Shown: in pieces, positions 1-7,206 of the stretch
Position numbering within the stretch: the stretch's first letter is position 1
Layout: each line of letters opens with the position of its first letter
Assembly: GCA_903836465.1 (NCBI GenBank)
Contig: CAILRB010000008.1
Span: forward strand, 1 to 47,044
DNA from: an uncultured Chlorobiaceae bacterium
GTDB lineage: Bacteria > Bacteroidota > Chlorobiia > Chlorobiales > Chlorobiaceae
Direction of reading: 5' to 3'
DNA length: 47,044 bases
The notes under the pieces: generated by a model
Database searches by the model: none
Seen by the model: the letters and a program-made list of their open reading frames with translations, nothing else
What the model was told of the DNA's origin: nothing
Program-made: the position numbers and the translations under genes

Positions 1-1658
1 ATATCATTCGGCTCATTGAGCAGCTTCAGTGTCTCAATATCGTAGTCGTCAGCATCATCAATAGTGGTAATAAAGATCAGTCCGGCATCGGTGAGAATAC
101 GGGCAAGCTCTCCGATTCTTCTCAACCGCTCCCCTGCGCTATCTGTATTGGAACCAAGATCGGCATCAAGCCCGCGATCAATGTTGGCCACTCCGAGGTA
201 ATAGACGTTCATGCCATTGTGAAAAAGCCCCTGCTCAAGCGCTTTCGCCACCGCCCGTTTACCGGTGCCAGGAACTCCGGTAAAGACGATAAATTTTGCC
301 CGGTGGCAATTTACCTCTGCCCGCTGTTCTGCACGGACAAGACCAGCTTCCCAGTTATGTTCTCGATCCTTGATATGTTTCTGCAAAAGGGTCTCTCCGG
401 AGGAAAGGTTCTCAACCACAACACCACCACCGGCAATTTCATAGTTATCGACTATAACAAACCGCCCCGTGGTTTCACTGGCAGCAGTCGTATCAAAAGC
501 AATCGAACGAGAGGTTTCAAGAATACACTCCCCAACGTCACGACAGTCAATCTGCTGCTTGCATTTACTGGAGGTCAGATCAGAGGCATCGAGCGTATTG
601 CAGATCTCCGCAAGCTTGACCGTTGCACGAGCCGAGCCGAGCTTGAGTTTGTACTCCTTGTTACGAATCATCGGCGCACGGCCAACCCAGAAAATATTCA
701 CCCTGAAACGGCTGCCGACCTCCGGCAGAGGTTCATTGGGCTTTACCATAAGTTCACCGGGGCGCACATAGATCTGTGTCGTAAGGGTAAATCCTGAAGC
801 ATCTCCCGCTGAGGCCTGCTGTTTTTGGGCCGTATTGAACGATTCGACCGACTGGATGGTCGATTGTTTCCCCGAGGGAAGAAAAAGCACCTCATCACCG
901 ACCCGCACCGTTCCGGCAGCAACAGTCCCGACAACAATTCGACGGTCGTCATTGCTGCGGGTAAACTTGTAGATATCCTGAACCGGAAAACGAAAGGGCT
1001 TGTCCTGAAGCTCCTTGTCACTGATGAACTGGTCAAGCTGCTCAAGCACCGTAAATCCCTTGTACCATGGCATCCGTTCAGAAAGAGAGGCAATATTGTC
1101 CCCCTCGCGGGCGCTGACAGGTATAAAGCTGACCGGCGTCACGTTGATCCGGGCAAGAAAGGCGGTGTAGTCGGCCTTCAGCTTTTCAAAAACCTCTTCG
1201 CTGAAGTCCACAAGATCCATTTTGTTGGCCAGCACCGTCACCTGCTTGACACCAAGCATTGCAACCATCTGGCCATGCCGCTTTGAGTTCTCCTTGATAC
1301 CCTCGTCTGCATCAATCACAAGCAGCGCCGAATCTGCCCGAGAGGCGCCGGTAATCATGTTTTTCAGAAACTCGATATGGCCAGGAGCATCAATAATGAT
1401 GTAGTCACGAGCTGCTGTTTTAAAAAAGCAACGGGCCATATCAATGGTGATCCCCTGCGCCTGCTCATCCTTGAGCGCATCAAGCAGAAACGCATATTCA
1501 AAAGGCTTTGAATTCCTTCGGCAGCTCTCTCTTACCGCTTCAAGCTTGCCCTGCGGCAAGGAGCCTGTATCTGCAAGCAGCCTGCCAATCACCGTGCTTT
1601 TCCCATGATCAACATGACCAACTATAACAATATTCATTTGCGCCCGTCCACTACTCAT
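1..1658 (-). CDS. cysN: Sulfate adenylyltransferase large subunit CysN fused to a CysC-like kinase domain (partial, 3' end outside window)
   Basis: GTPase subunit of ATP sulfurylase: with CysD it makes adenosine 5'-phosphosulfate (APS) from sulfate and ATP in the cytoplasm. About 552 codons are visible, open to the window edge. Residues 14-21 read GHVDHGKS (Walker A), 90-94 DAPGH (G3), followed by an NKMD motif, all typical of CysN. From about residue 455 a CysC-like domain follows, but its Walker A (around 461-468) reads GVPGTGKR, with Arg where Ser/Thr is expected, and the usual DGDN-type motif is replaced by GVAN. The kinase half may therefore be inactive; this fits a pathway that reduces APS directly. 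Start at 1658 chosen; an in-frame ATG at 1637 ([12 protein letters not shown]) is equally possible. Last gene of the operon, 51 bp after cysD. Confidence 0.95.
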   Translation of the reverse strand, partial: MSSGRAQMNIVIVGHVDHGKSTVIGRLLADTGSLPQGKLEAVRESCRRNSKPFEYAFLLDALKDEQAQGITIDMARCFFKTAARDYIIIDAPGHIEFLKNMITGASRADSALLVIDADEGIKENSKRHGQMVAMLGVKQVTVLANKMDLVDFSEEVFEKLKADYTAFLARINVTPVSFIPVSAREGDNIASLSERMPWYKGFTVLEQLDQFISDKELQDKPFRFPVQDIYKFTRSNDDRRIVVGTVAAGTVRVGDEVLFLPSGKQSTIQSVESFNTAQKQQASAGDASGFTLTTQIYVRPGELMVKPNEPLPEVGSRFRVNIFWVGRAPMIRNKEYKLKLGSARATVKLAEICNTLDASDLTSSKCKQQIDCRDVGECILETSRSIAFDTTAASETTGRFVIVDNYEIAGGGVVVENLSSGETLLQKHIKDREHNWEAGLVRAEQRAEVNCHRAKFIVFTGVPGTGKRAVAKALEQGLFHNGMNVYYLGVANIDRGLDADLGSNTDSAGERLRRIGELARILTDAGLIFITTIDDADDYDIETLKLLNEPND

Positions 1659-1709
1659 ATCATCCACAAAAAAATGTTAATCCCCCACATCCATTATCAA
1701 CTGACAATT

Positions 1710-2588
1710 CTACATATACCCGTCACGCCGAAGCGTCTCAAGTCCCCCGTCTTCACTGTCCTGTGCGCGCCCTGATCGCTCGGCAATGTCCGAAAACTTG
1801 CCGCTTTTGAGTTCCTCAATTATCTCCGGAACCGTTTGCGCATCCGACGTGACCGGATTAGTACAGGGATAACAGCCAAGGGAACGATAGCGAATACCTT
1901 CGCCCTGATTAAAGTAGAGCGAAACGACTGGAATCTTTTCCCGTTCGATATACTCCCAGATGTTCTGCTCAGTCCAGTCAAGCAGGGGGTGAATGCGCAC
2001 ATGGGTTCCTGGTGCAAAATCGGTCTTGAACTGGTTCCAAAATTCTGGCGGTTGGTCGCCTACATCCCAGACATTGTCTTTGTCGCGAGGTGAAAAATAT
2101 CTCTCTTTTGAACGGCTCCCCTCCTCATCAGCCCGGACACCAACAATAACGCCAGTATAGGGCTCTCTCCCCTCATCAACAACATACTTCCGCTGCTCGT
2201 GATCCATCCTGTACCGAGGCCACTCACCCGAAAGAGTATTTTTCAATGCTTCACTTTTAAGGTATTTGCAGCAGGTAAGGCGGTCGGTCTTACCATCAGG
2301 AAACGTAAGCTTCTCTGCCAACGCTTCAGTATTCTGACCATAGATCATGTTCAGGTTCCACTCAAGGGCAAAGCGGTCGCGATACTCAATCATCTCAGGA
2401 ATCTTGAAGTGGGTATCAATATGGACCAACGGAATGGGGACGTGTCCGAAAAATGCCTTCCGGGCAAGCCAGAGCATCACGGTACTATCCTTGCCGATTG
2501 ACCAGAGCATACAGAGGCTTTTAAATTCACGGTAGGCTTCGCGAAGAATGTAAACGCTCTGTGCCTCAAGTTTGTCAAGATGATCCAT
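1710..2588 (-). CDS. cysD: Sulfate adenylyltransferase small subunit CysD
   Basis: Catalytic subunit of ATP sulfurylase: it activates sulfate to APS using energy from GTP hydrolysis by CysN. It has 292 aa, close to the family's roughly 300. The PP-loop of the ATP-pyrophosphatase fold is SIGKDS at residues 30-35 (SGGKDS is more common). The C-terminal part carries [11 protein letters not shown] and an ending of the ERxGRAxD...RRDGYM type, both characteristic of CysD. It sits between cysH (21 bp upstream) and cysN (51 bp downstream) on the same strand, so co-transcription is very likely. No strong ribosome binding site is visible; the start matches the usual MDHL-type CysD N-terminus. Confidence 0.96.
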   Translation of the reverse strand: MDHLDKLEAQSVYILREAYREFKSLCMLWSIGKDSTVMLWLARKAFFGHVPIPLVHIDTHFKIPEMIEYRDRFALEWNLNMIYGQNTEALAEKLTFPDGKTDRLTCCKYLKSEALKNTLSGEWPRYRMDHEQRKYVVDEGREPYTGVIVGVRADEEGSRSKERYFSPRDKDNVWDVGDQPPEFWNQFKTDFAPGTHVRIHPLLDWTEQNIWEYIEREKIPVVSLYFNQGEGIRYRSLGCYPCTNPVTSDAQTVPEIIEELKSGKFSDIAERSGRAQDSEDGGLETLRRDGYM

Positions 2589-2609
2589 ACTTGTCTTTTC
2601 GTCAATAAA

Positions 2610-3323
2610 TTACAATGGTTTTCGGTGCAGGCCGCACTCTTTGTGTTCCGGAATTTCCCACCACCAGCGTCCTGCGCGAATATCCTCTCCAGGCTTGATC
2701 GCCCTCGTACAGGGAGCACACCCGATACTGGGGTATCCTTGATCATGAAGGGCATTGACGGGGACATTATGTTTTTGGATATATTCCCAGAGCGTTGTTT
2801 CCGTCACCTCTGCAAGTGGATTGACTTTATAGAGTCCAAACGACTCATCCCACTCCACCGGGGCTATGGCGGTTCTGGTGACTGACTGTTCACGTCGTAA
2901 CCCGCATATCCATCCTTTCAGCGTTGAAAGCTTCTTGGCAAGCGGCTGCACTTTTCGGATTCGGCAGCACTCCCGACGCAGTTCGACACTCTCATAAAAG
3001 AGGTTTGCTCCGTAACGAGTCTGCATGGCTTCAACCTCAACGGTTTCCGGAAAAAGCACCTCAATCGAAATACCATACCGCTTTCGAGTAGCATCAAGGA
3101 TATCGTAGGTCTCTTGCGGGAGCCTTCCGGTATCAAGAGTAAAGAGCGGTATCGGCAACTTCTCCTTTTCAAGTATGTCAGTAATCACCTGATCCTCCGC
3201 GCCAAAACTTGAGGCAAAGGCACAATCGCCTGCATCAAAAAAAGCCGCAGCCCAACACAGAATCTCTTCCGGTGATTTACCGGAGAGATCGTTACTCAAT
3301 TTTCTGACGTCCTCCCTGCTCAT
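2610..3323 (-). CDS. cysH: Assimilatory adenylyl-sulfate (APS) reductase CysH
   Basis: Reduces APS to sulfite with thioredoxin-type electrons. It has 237 aa. The nucleotide-binding P-loop region is ASSFGAEDQ (37-45). Cys119-Cys120 and Cys202-x2-Cys205 form the CC...CxxC signature of the [4Fe-4S] cluster that separates APS reductases from cluster-free PAPS reductases; the catalytic Cys230 lies in KECGLH near the C-terminus, and the WWWE stretch precedes it. Because this enzyme uses APS, no functional APS kinase is required, in line with the degenerate CysC part of the downstream CysN. It lies 48 bp after the sulfite reductase gene and 21 bp before cysD. Confidence 0.95.
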   Translation of the reverse strand: MSREDVRKLSNDLSGKSPEEILCWAAAFFDAGDCAFASSFGAEDQVITDILEKEKLPIPLFTLDTGRLPQETYDILDATRKRYGISIEVLFPETVEVEAMQTRYGANLFYESVELRRECCRIRKVQPLAKKLSTLKGWICGLRREQSVTRTAIAPVEWDESFGLYKVNPLAEVTETTLWEYIQKHNVPVNALHDQGYPSIGCAPCTRAIKPGEDIRAGRWWWEIPEHKECGLHRKPL

Positions 3324-3371
3324 GAACGTTCTGGTCTTGTGTTCAAATAAAATTTTGCCTTTTGAGCAATT

Positions 3372-4262
3372 TCAAGTGGTACCAAGAATTTCAGCCCGAA
3401 CCGTTTCAATCCCGATACGGTCAATCGTATGTCCGAAACGCTCTTTTTTCTTGCCATGTTTCCGGTAACAGGTTAGTGCTTTCTGAATCAGATCGTAGAG
3501 TTCATCCTCACTCTCAACCAGTTTCTTGAGTACGGTAGCGAAACGGGGTATTTTTCCCATCGTGCCGCCAATAAAAAGGGTGTATCCCTGCCTGCCGATA
3601 ACCCAGGCTTCTCCCGGGCAGTGCTGGGTACAAACGCTACAATTGATGCAGCTCTCCTGATCAATAGTGTAACGGTATGCCCTTTTGCCATTACTGCCAC
3701 TCTCCTGGCGCTCGATGGCTTTGGCTGGGCAATGGTTAAGACAGAGCTTACAATCACAACAGGACGCCGACACCCATTCCGGCTCAATGGCGCCCCTGAC
3801 GCCAATATCGTTTTCATTTGCCTTGGTGCAGTTATTGGCGCAACCTGTTACCGCCATCTTGAATTTTCCCGGCGCCTCCAGATTGAAAAACCGTGTATCA
3901 AGCTCGCGTGCAATCTTTTTTGTATCAATGCTTCCAAATTTACAGGTCGCTTCTCCAGGACAGGCAACAATCACCCGGACTCGGGTACCTGATGCTCCCA
4001 TTTCAACTCCTGCAACCTGCAGAACTCGCCGGGCATTTTCGAGATTGTCATGATGAACATTATGGATTTCCATCCCCTGACGCGTAGAAAGATGCACAAC
4101 ACCCCGGCCATACTTTTCAGCAACCAATGCAATACATGCCAGTTGTGTTGCCGTCAAATCACCCGCAACGGCCTTAAGACGAATGAAATAATAGTCGTGC
4201 TGCTTCTGACGTATCATTCCCTCCCTGTTCAAGGGAGCCACAACAAGCGCGGGTTCCACCAT
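3372..4262 (-). CDS. Small siroheme sulfite reductase with a two-cluster ferredoxin domain
   Basis: Probable assimilatory sulfite reductase (sulfite to sulfide), first protein gene of the sulfate assimilation operon. It has 296 aa. The siroheme/[4Fe-4S] binding signature is C101-x5-C107 ... C141-x3-C145 (CPGEATC and CANNC). Between this and the C-terminal half are eight further Cys in ferredoxin spacing (CDCKLCLNHCP near 169-179 and CINCSVCTQHCP at 205-216), so electrons probably come from ferredoxin. The ferredoxin insert resembles AsrC/Fsr-type and low-molecular-weight sulfite reductases rather than the roughly 570-aa CysI. A nitrite substrate cannot be excluded, but the operon argues for sulfite. 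The ATG at 4262 has GGAGAG only 2 nt away; the adjacent GTG at 4259 would have better spacing. Confidence 0.88.
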   Translation of the reverse strand: MVEPALVVAPLNREGMIRQKQHDYYFIRLKAVAGDLTATQLACIALVAEKYGRGVVHLSTRQGMEIHNVHHDNLENARRVLQVAGVEMGASGTRVRVIVACPGEATCKFGSIDTKKIARELDTRFFNLEAPGKFKMAVTGCANNCTKANENDIGVRGAIEPEWVSASCCDCKLCLNHCPAKAIERQESGSNGKRAYRYTIDQESCINCSVCTQHCPGEAWVIGRQGYTLFIGGTMGKIPRFATVLKKLVESEDELYDLIQKALTCYRKHGKKKERFGHTIDRIGIETVRAEILGTT

Positions 4263-4347
4263 GCTCTCCAGTTTTCTTTTAGGTTACAACAGTTAAGGAT
4301 GTTCCAAATCAGCCTGAAACAATCGGCAGGATTCACACCGCAAAAAC

Positions 4348-4363
4348 ATTAACAATCGTTAAT
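4348..4363. promoter_or_regulatory. Perfect 6-bp dyad upstream of the sulfite reductase operon
   Basis: ATTAAC and GTTAAT are perfect inverted arms around a 4-bp spacer (AATC), about 85 bp upstream of the sulfite reductase start. It may be an operator or a small RNA hairpin in the leader. It differs from the ATACC/GGTAT dyad found 40 bp further upstream. Short AT-rich dyads arise by chance, so confidence is low. Confidence 0.3.
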
Positions 4364-4402
4364 AAACACCATCATAAACCACATCTCCAACCTTGTCTCA
4401 AG

Positions 4403-4423
4403 AAATACCGCAAATATGGTATA
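4403..4423. promoter_or_regulatory. Candidate operator (ATACC-N8-GGTAT) of the sulfate assimilation operon
   Basis: Inverted arms ATACC (4405-4409) and GGTAT (4418-4422) flank an 8-bp spacer, about 140 bp upstream of the sulfite reductase start on the minus strand. The same dyad with identical spacing occurs at 6174-6194 upstream of the porin gene; over 21 bp only the two spacer positions 4411-4412 differ. Two near-identical long sites in front of a sulfur operon and a porin suggest one transcription factor for both. The identity of the regulator is unknown. Confidence 0.6.
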
Positions 4424-4439
4424 GAGGAAAGACAAAAAA

Positions 4440-4503
4440 AACATCCGGAAGAGACCGAAAAAAAATGCACCCGACAACACTTTTCTTCACTCTTCCGGAT
4501 GTT
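4440..4503 (-). terminator. 14-bp inverted repeat downstream of tRNA-Cys (possible terminator or processing stem)
   Basis: The arms at 4440-4453 (AACATCCGGAAGAG) and 4490-4503 are perfect reverse complements separated by 36 nt. They lie directly behind the 3' end of the minus-strand tRNA-Cys, and an A-run on the plus strand (4434-4441) gives a U-run after the stem in the minus-strand transcript. This could end tRNA transcription before the sulfite reductase promoter. A third partial copy (AACATCCGGA) sits at 4614-4623 just upstream of the tRNA, so the tRNA is framed by inverted copies. Confidence 0.45.
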
Positions 4504-4533
4504 CGGAGGAACATTATGACTTGATTCAGACCG

Positions 4534-4607
4534 AGGCGATGACAAGATTCGAACTTGTGAAAAAGAGTTTTGCAGACCCTTGGCTTAGACCACTCACCCA
4601 CATCGCC
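4534..4607 (-). tRNA. tRNA-Cys (anticodon GCA)
   Basis: Read on the minus strand, the acceptor arms GGCGATG and CATCGCC pair perfectly. The anticodon loop is CTGCAAA with anticodon GCA, the T-arm is ACAAG-TTCGAAT-CTTGT, and the discriminator base is U73, the known identity base of tRNA-Cys. Length is 74 nt including the discriminator; the 3' CCA is not encoded. It stands immediately upstream of, and on the same strand as, the sulfate assimilation operon that supplies sulfide for cysteine. Confidence 0.93.
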
Positions 4608-4710
4608 AGAAAAAACATCCGGACACTTTTGAATAAGATGCACACACTACACCTACGGAAGTTCCTTCCATAACTTCAACCATAAATGCCCGGATGCCGG
4701 AGAACAACCG

Positions 4711-5862
4711 TTAGAAGGCTATTGTTGCCCAAAGTTCTGAACGCAGGCGACTGGTATTCACATCGGCCGAGCCAACTGAATGATCACTTGTCGTCAAGTA
4801 ACGCACGGTTGGCTGAATGCTTAACTTTCCTGCCGGTATTTTATATTGTGCCCAGATAAAGTTATTGGTGTACTTGTGAGTCGTGCTGGTAGACTTGTCG
4901 GTTGTTTTGTTATAATCATACCATGCCAAAAATGGGCCGTACTCACCTTTGATTCTAAAGAGATAACCTGAATAATCGACATTTGCTCCGGCAGTTGCAT
5001 AGTTTGCACTGCTGGGAGTTGTACCATGGCCACTGGTACGAAATCCACTGAAACCAAGTTTCACATCACCAACAGGCACACTCGCATTTGTACCAAAAGT
5101 AAACGGTCTGATACCCTGATGAAATGGAAGATTTGTCGAGTAGGTGGTCTGAGTAACCGTATCGTGCTGGTTCAGGGCAGTAAGTACCTGTGGTTCAAGT
5201 GTAACGTCTCCGATCTTGGTTTTATAGTTCAAAACGAACACATAACCGTCGTTCAGAAGGCCATCACCTGTTCCGGGTGTATCTTGCTTTGAGAGATTGT
5301 CAAATACTCCAATCACTGCATTCAAGTCACCTGAACCAATTTTAGTCCCGTAATTCACACCAAAAAGCCTGTCATTATTAAATGTTGTTGTCGGTACATC
5401 AAGTGGATTTTTGGGATAGAGGTGAATATCAAAAGCCGGATTATTGGTTGAGTTGAGCGGAAGACGACCCAAAAGGTAATGACTTTCTCCATAATTACGA
5501 CCAAAATAGAGCTGTGAAAAACCGATAGTATATAATTCAGTGTTTCCATAGCCAACAGTTTGCCAACCGCCGCCGCCGCCAATTTTAGCGGTCGACCCAG
5601 CACCGCCACTACCTGAAAAGCCGGGAGCTTCATTGCTGATCAGCGCCCTGAAAAGATAGCCGTCCTCAAAATCACCAGCCACGTTCAGTCGTGCACGGTA
5701 CTGATAATATAAATTGTCCGGTGAGGTGCTTTGATGCTCCGCATCGAAAGCTTCATCTCTCACTCGAACAGAGACGTCGCCACTAAACTTCAGCTCAGCC
5801 GAAGCCGGTGATGCGTATGAAAGTACTGCAAACATAGCAGCAAGCGATAACATCCTTTTCAT
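4711..5862 (-). CDS. Outer membrane porin (putative, Gram-negative beta-barrel)
   Basis: A 383-aa protein with a clear signal peptide (MKRMLSLAAMFAVLSYASPASA, about 22 residues) followed by ELKFSGDVSVRVRDE, a typical first beta-strand. The rest alternates short amphipathic strands with Gly/Asn/Thr-rich loops (several YFGRNYGE- or LFGVNYGTK-like segments) and ends with SELWATIAF, i.e. a terminal Phe as recognised by the BAM machinery. The open frame extends upstream to 6066, but the signal peptide places the start at 5862. The upstream region holds an operator-like dyad shared with the sulfite reductase operon and an attenuator-like leader, so expression may follow sulfur supply. The transported solute cannot be told from sequence; sulfate or organosulfur uptake is a guess from context. 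Confidence 0.85.
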   Translation of the reverse strand: MKRMLSLAAMFAVLSYASPASAELKFSGDVSVRVRDEAFDAEHQSTSPDNLYYQYRARLNVAGDFEDGYLFRALISNEAPGFSGSGGAGSTAKIGGGGGWQTVGYGNTELYTIGFSQLYFGRNYGESHYLLGRLPLNSTNNPAFDIHLYPKNPLDVPTTTFNNDRLFGVNYGTKIGSGDLNAVIGVFDNLSKQDTPGTGDGLLNDGYVFVLNYKTKIGDVTLEPQVLTALNQHDTVTQTTYSTNLPFHQGIRPFTFGTNASVPVGDVKLGFSGFRTSGHGTTPSSANYATAGANVDYSGYLFRIKGEYGPFLAWYDYNKTTDKSTSTTHKYTNNFIWAQYKIPAGKLSIQPTVRYLTTSDHSVGSADVNTSRLRSELWATIAF

Positions 5863-5927
5863 TTCATTTTCCCTTTTATTAGTTGTTATGTTGTGTGTTC
5901 TTGTTGACAAAAAATTCCTGTAAATAG

Positions 5928-5962
5928 AAAAAGCCAGCTTTTTAAAACGAAAAAGCTGGCTT
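5928..5962 (-). terminator. Intrinsic terminator hairpin inside the porin leader
   Basis: On the minus strand a perfect 13-bp stem (AAGCCAGCTTTTT / AAAAAGCTGGCTT; plus-strand arms 5950-5962 and 5931-5943) closes a 6-nt loop (CGTTTT) and is followed by further U residues. It lies 66 bp before the porin start codon. No other minus-strand gene exists upstream for more than 1 kb, so it is best explained as an attenuator of the porin itself. Confidence 0.65.
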
Positions 5963-6023
5963 CGAGAGTATAATCCACCCTGAAAAGCAGGGGCATTATG
6001 TCGATAATCGGCTTTTCCGTTTT
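5931..6023 (-). promoter_or_regulatory. Candidate transcription attenuator / riboswitch-like leader of the porin gene
   Basis: Upstream of the terminator stem, the minus-strand segment AAAACGGAAAAGC (plus 6011-6023) can pair over 13 positions, with one G-U, with GCTTTTTCGTTTT (plus 5944-5956), which is the 5' half plus loop of the terminator. The two pairings exclude each other, as in antiterminator/terminator switches. Between them sits a further hairpin (plus 5970-5999; outer arms ATAAT/ATTAT, inner arms CCCTG/CAGGG). I recognise no known riboswitch class. A protein- or small-molecule-controlled switch is inferred, not shown. Confidence 0.5.
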
Positions 6024-6173
6024 TCAACGTCAATCCAGAGACAACAACCACAATTGTGCCTGCCACTGATAACGCTGTTATATTTCAAAAATTGATAGTT
6101 CATTTGAGTAACGTTTGATTTACAGGTGTCAATAAAGCTCTATATCATCATAAAAAGCAAGCATATACCATAA

Positions 6174-6194
6174 AAATACCGTTAATATGGTATA
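6174..6194. promoter_or_regulatory. Candidate operator (ATACC-N8-GGTAT) upstream of the porin
   Basis: Arms ATACC (6176-6180) and GGTAT (6189-6193) with an 8-bp spacer, about 310 bp upstream of the porin start and 150 bp upstream of the leader switch. It matches the site at 4403-4423 at 19 of 21 positions. A further half-site (ATACC at 6166-6170, ten bases before the first arm) gives a third contact on one side. Confidence 0.6.
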
Positions 6195-6543
6195 AAAGAC
6201 AAGCCAGTGAGCCCGTCCCATTGGTACCAATCTGTTGTAACAATTCGAAATCAAGACGTGCGTGTTGTAGAGACGTCCTCAGTATTTCATGATATATTGT
6301 GACTTCGGATCACGCAGAACATTTATCCACGAACCGTAGGCGGGATTTGGCAACATAAACCATTTTTTGCACCAGTTATTTTTGTTTTCACCGACAAGGC
6401 GATCACGCTCCTGCGAGCAAGGCAAAGGAATGTTTGTTTTTTTCAAGAAATAAGTATGTAAATTGAAAACAAAGAATTCAATCTGCATACTTGCGGGCAA
6501 TGAAATATCTCTTTTATTCCTCCAAATATAACCGTACCCCATT
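6195..6543. other. Intergenic region with no supported gene
   Basis: About 350 bp between the porin control region and the cyclophilin gene. A minus-strand frame at 6279-6644 overlaps the cyclophilin start, has no recognisable domain and no convincing ribosome binding site, so I do not call it. Nothing else stands out. Confidence 0.4.
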
Positions 6544-7107
6544 TTGAAAAAACCATTGAGAATTTTCATCGTCTTTTTAGGGCTTTTGGCCAGTTTACTG
6601 CCCTTGACGGTTTCTGCGGCACCAGCACTCAATCCCGAAAACACTCTTTATCTCGACCTTCCATCAGGACGAGTCGTCATCCAGATGCTTCCAAATATCG
6701 CCCCCCGCCATGTGGCTCGCATCAAAGAGTTGACGCGCAAAGGTTTTTATAACGGCCTCACCTTCCACCGTGTTATACCAGGATTTATGGCACAGACCGG
6801 CGATCCGCTCGGCGACGGTTCCGGCGGTTCCGGTCATGAACTTAACGCAGAATTTTCGCGCGTGCAGCATATCCGGGGTACCGTCTCCATGGCTCGCGCC
6901 ACTGACCCCAACAGTGCCGACAGCCAGTTTTTCATCTGCTTCGCTCCTGCACCATTCCTCGACGGGCAATACACCGTTTGGGGACAAGTCGTTTCCGGAA
7001 TGGAATTTGTTGACAAAATCAAGGCCGGTTCACAGTACAACAATGGCGCTGTTTCCAATCCCACGAGAATAGTGCGGATGAAGGTAGCTGCTGATGTAAA
7101 ACCATGA
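6544..7107 (+). CDS. Secreted cyclophilin-type peptidyl-prolyl cis-trans isomerase
   Basis: A 187-aa protein that catalyses proline cis-trans isomerisation, probably in the periplasm. A signal peptide covers about residues 1-26 (MKKPLRIFIVFLGLLASLLP...SAAPA). The cyclophilin core follows, with FHRVIPGFMAQTGD (Arg of FHRV is the catalytic residue), the GSGGSG loop and SQFFICFAPAPFLDGQYTVWGQV. This is the short bacterial form (about 160-residue core). The start codon is TTG at 6544, chosen because it gives an intact signal peptide; no strong ribosome binding site precedes it. It is probably monocistronic, ending at a hairpin. Confidence 0.92.
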   Translation: MKKPLRIFIVFLGLLASLLPLTVSAAPALNPENTLYLDLPSGRVVIQMLPNIAPRHVARIKELTRKGFYNGLTFHRVIPGFMAQTGDPLGDGSGGSGHELNAEFSRVQHIRGTVSMARATDPNSADSQFFICFAPAPFLDGQYTVWGQVVSGMEFVDKIKAGSQYNNGAVSNPTRIVRMKVAADVKP

Positions 7108-7150
7108 ACGTGAGTGTTCTTAAAAACACAGGAAGAACCATAATAAAGCT

Positions 7151-7170
7151 CCCCGCTGCAAACGGCGGGG
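7151..7170. terminator. GC-rich hairpin between convergent genes
   Basis: CCCCGC (7151-7156) and GCGGGG (7165-7170) form a 6-bp stem with an 8-nt loop, followed by TATTT on the plus strand and by a CTTTATT stretch on the minus strand. It lies between the convergent cyclophilin gene and the small gene at 7207-7455 and could end both transcripts. The T-tracts are weak. Confidence 0.45.
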
Positions 7171-7206
7171 TATTTGGTGCCGTAGCAGTGTGACCTCTGT
7201 CAGATC

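Noticed and set aside
219-1404. Several plus-strand open frames of 60-190 codons
   Set aside because: They run antisense to the intact cysNC reading frame, have no ribosome binding sites and no recognisable domains.
4263-4345. Cobalamin-riboswitch-like words (GGTGTGAATCC, AACTGTTGTAA) upstream of the sulfite reductase
   Set aside because: The paired GGGAA/CCCGC elements and the rest of the B12 core are missing, so the resemblance is superficial.
4398-4643. An 81-codon minus-strand frame across the tRNA-Cys
   Set aside because: It is a chance frame through a convincing tRNA and the adjoining inverted repeats.
5863-6066. Upstream in-frame extension of the porin (68 codons)
   Set aside because: The signal peptide begins at 5862; the extension covers the leader hairpins and is polar, so it would destroy export.
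6279-6644. A 121-codon minus-strand frame upstream of the cyclophilin gene
   Set aside because: It overlaps the cyclophilin signal peptide region, shows no domain and no ribosome binding site; I considered a decayed gene but saw no support.
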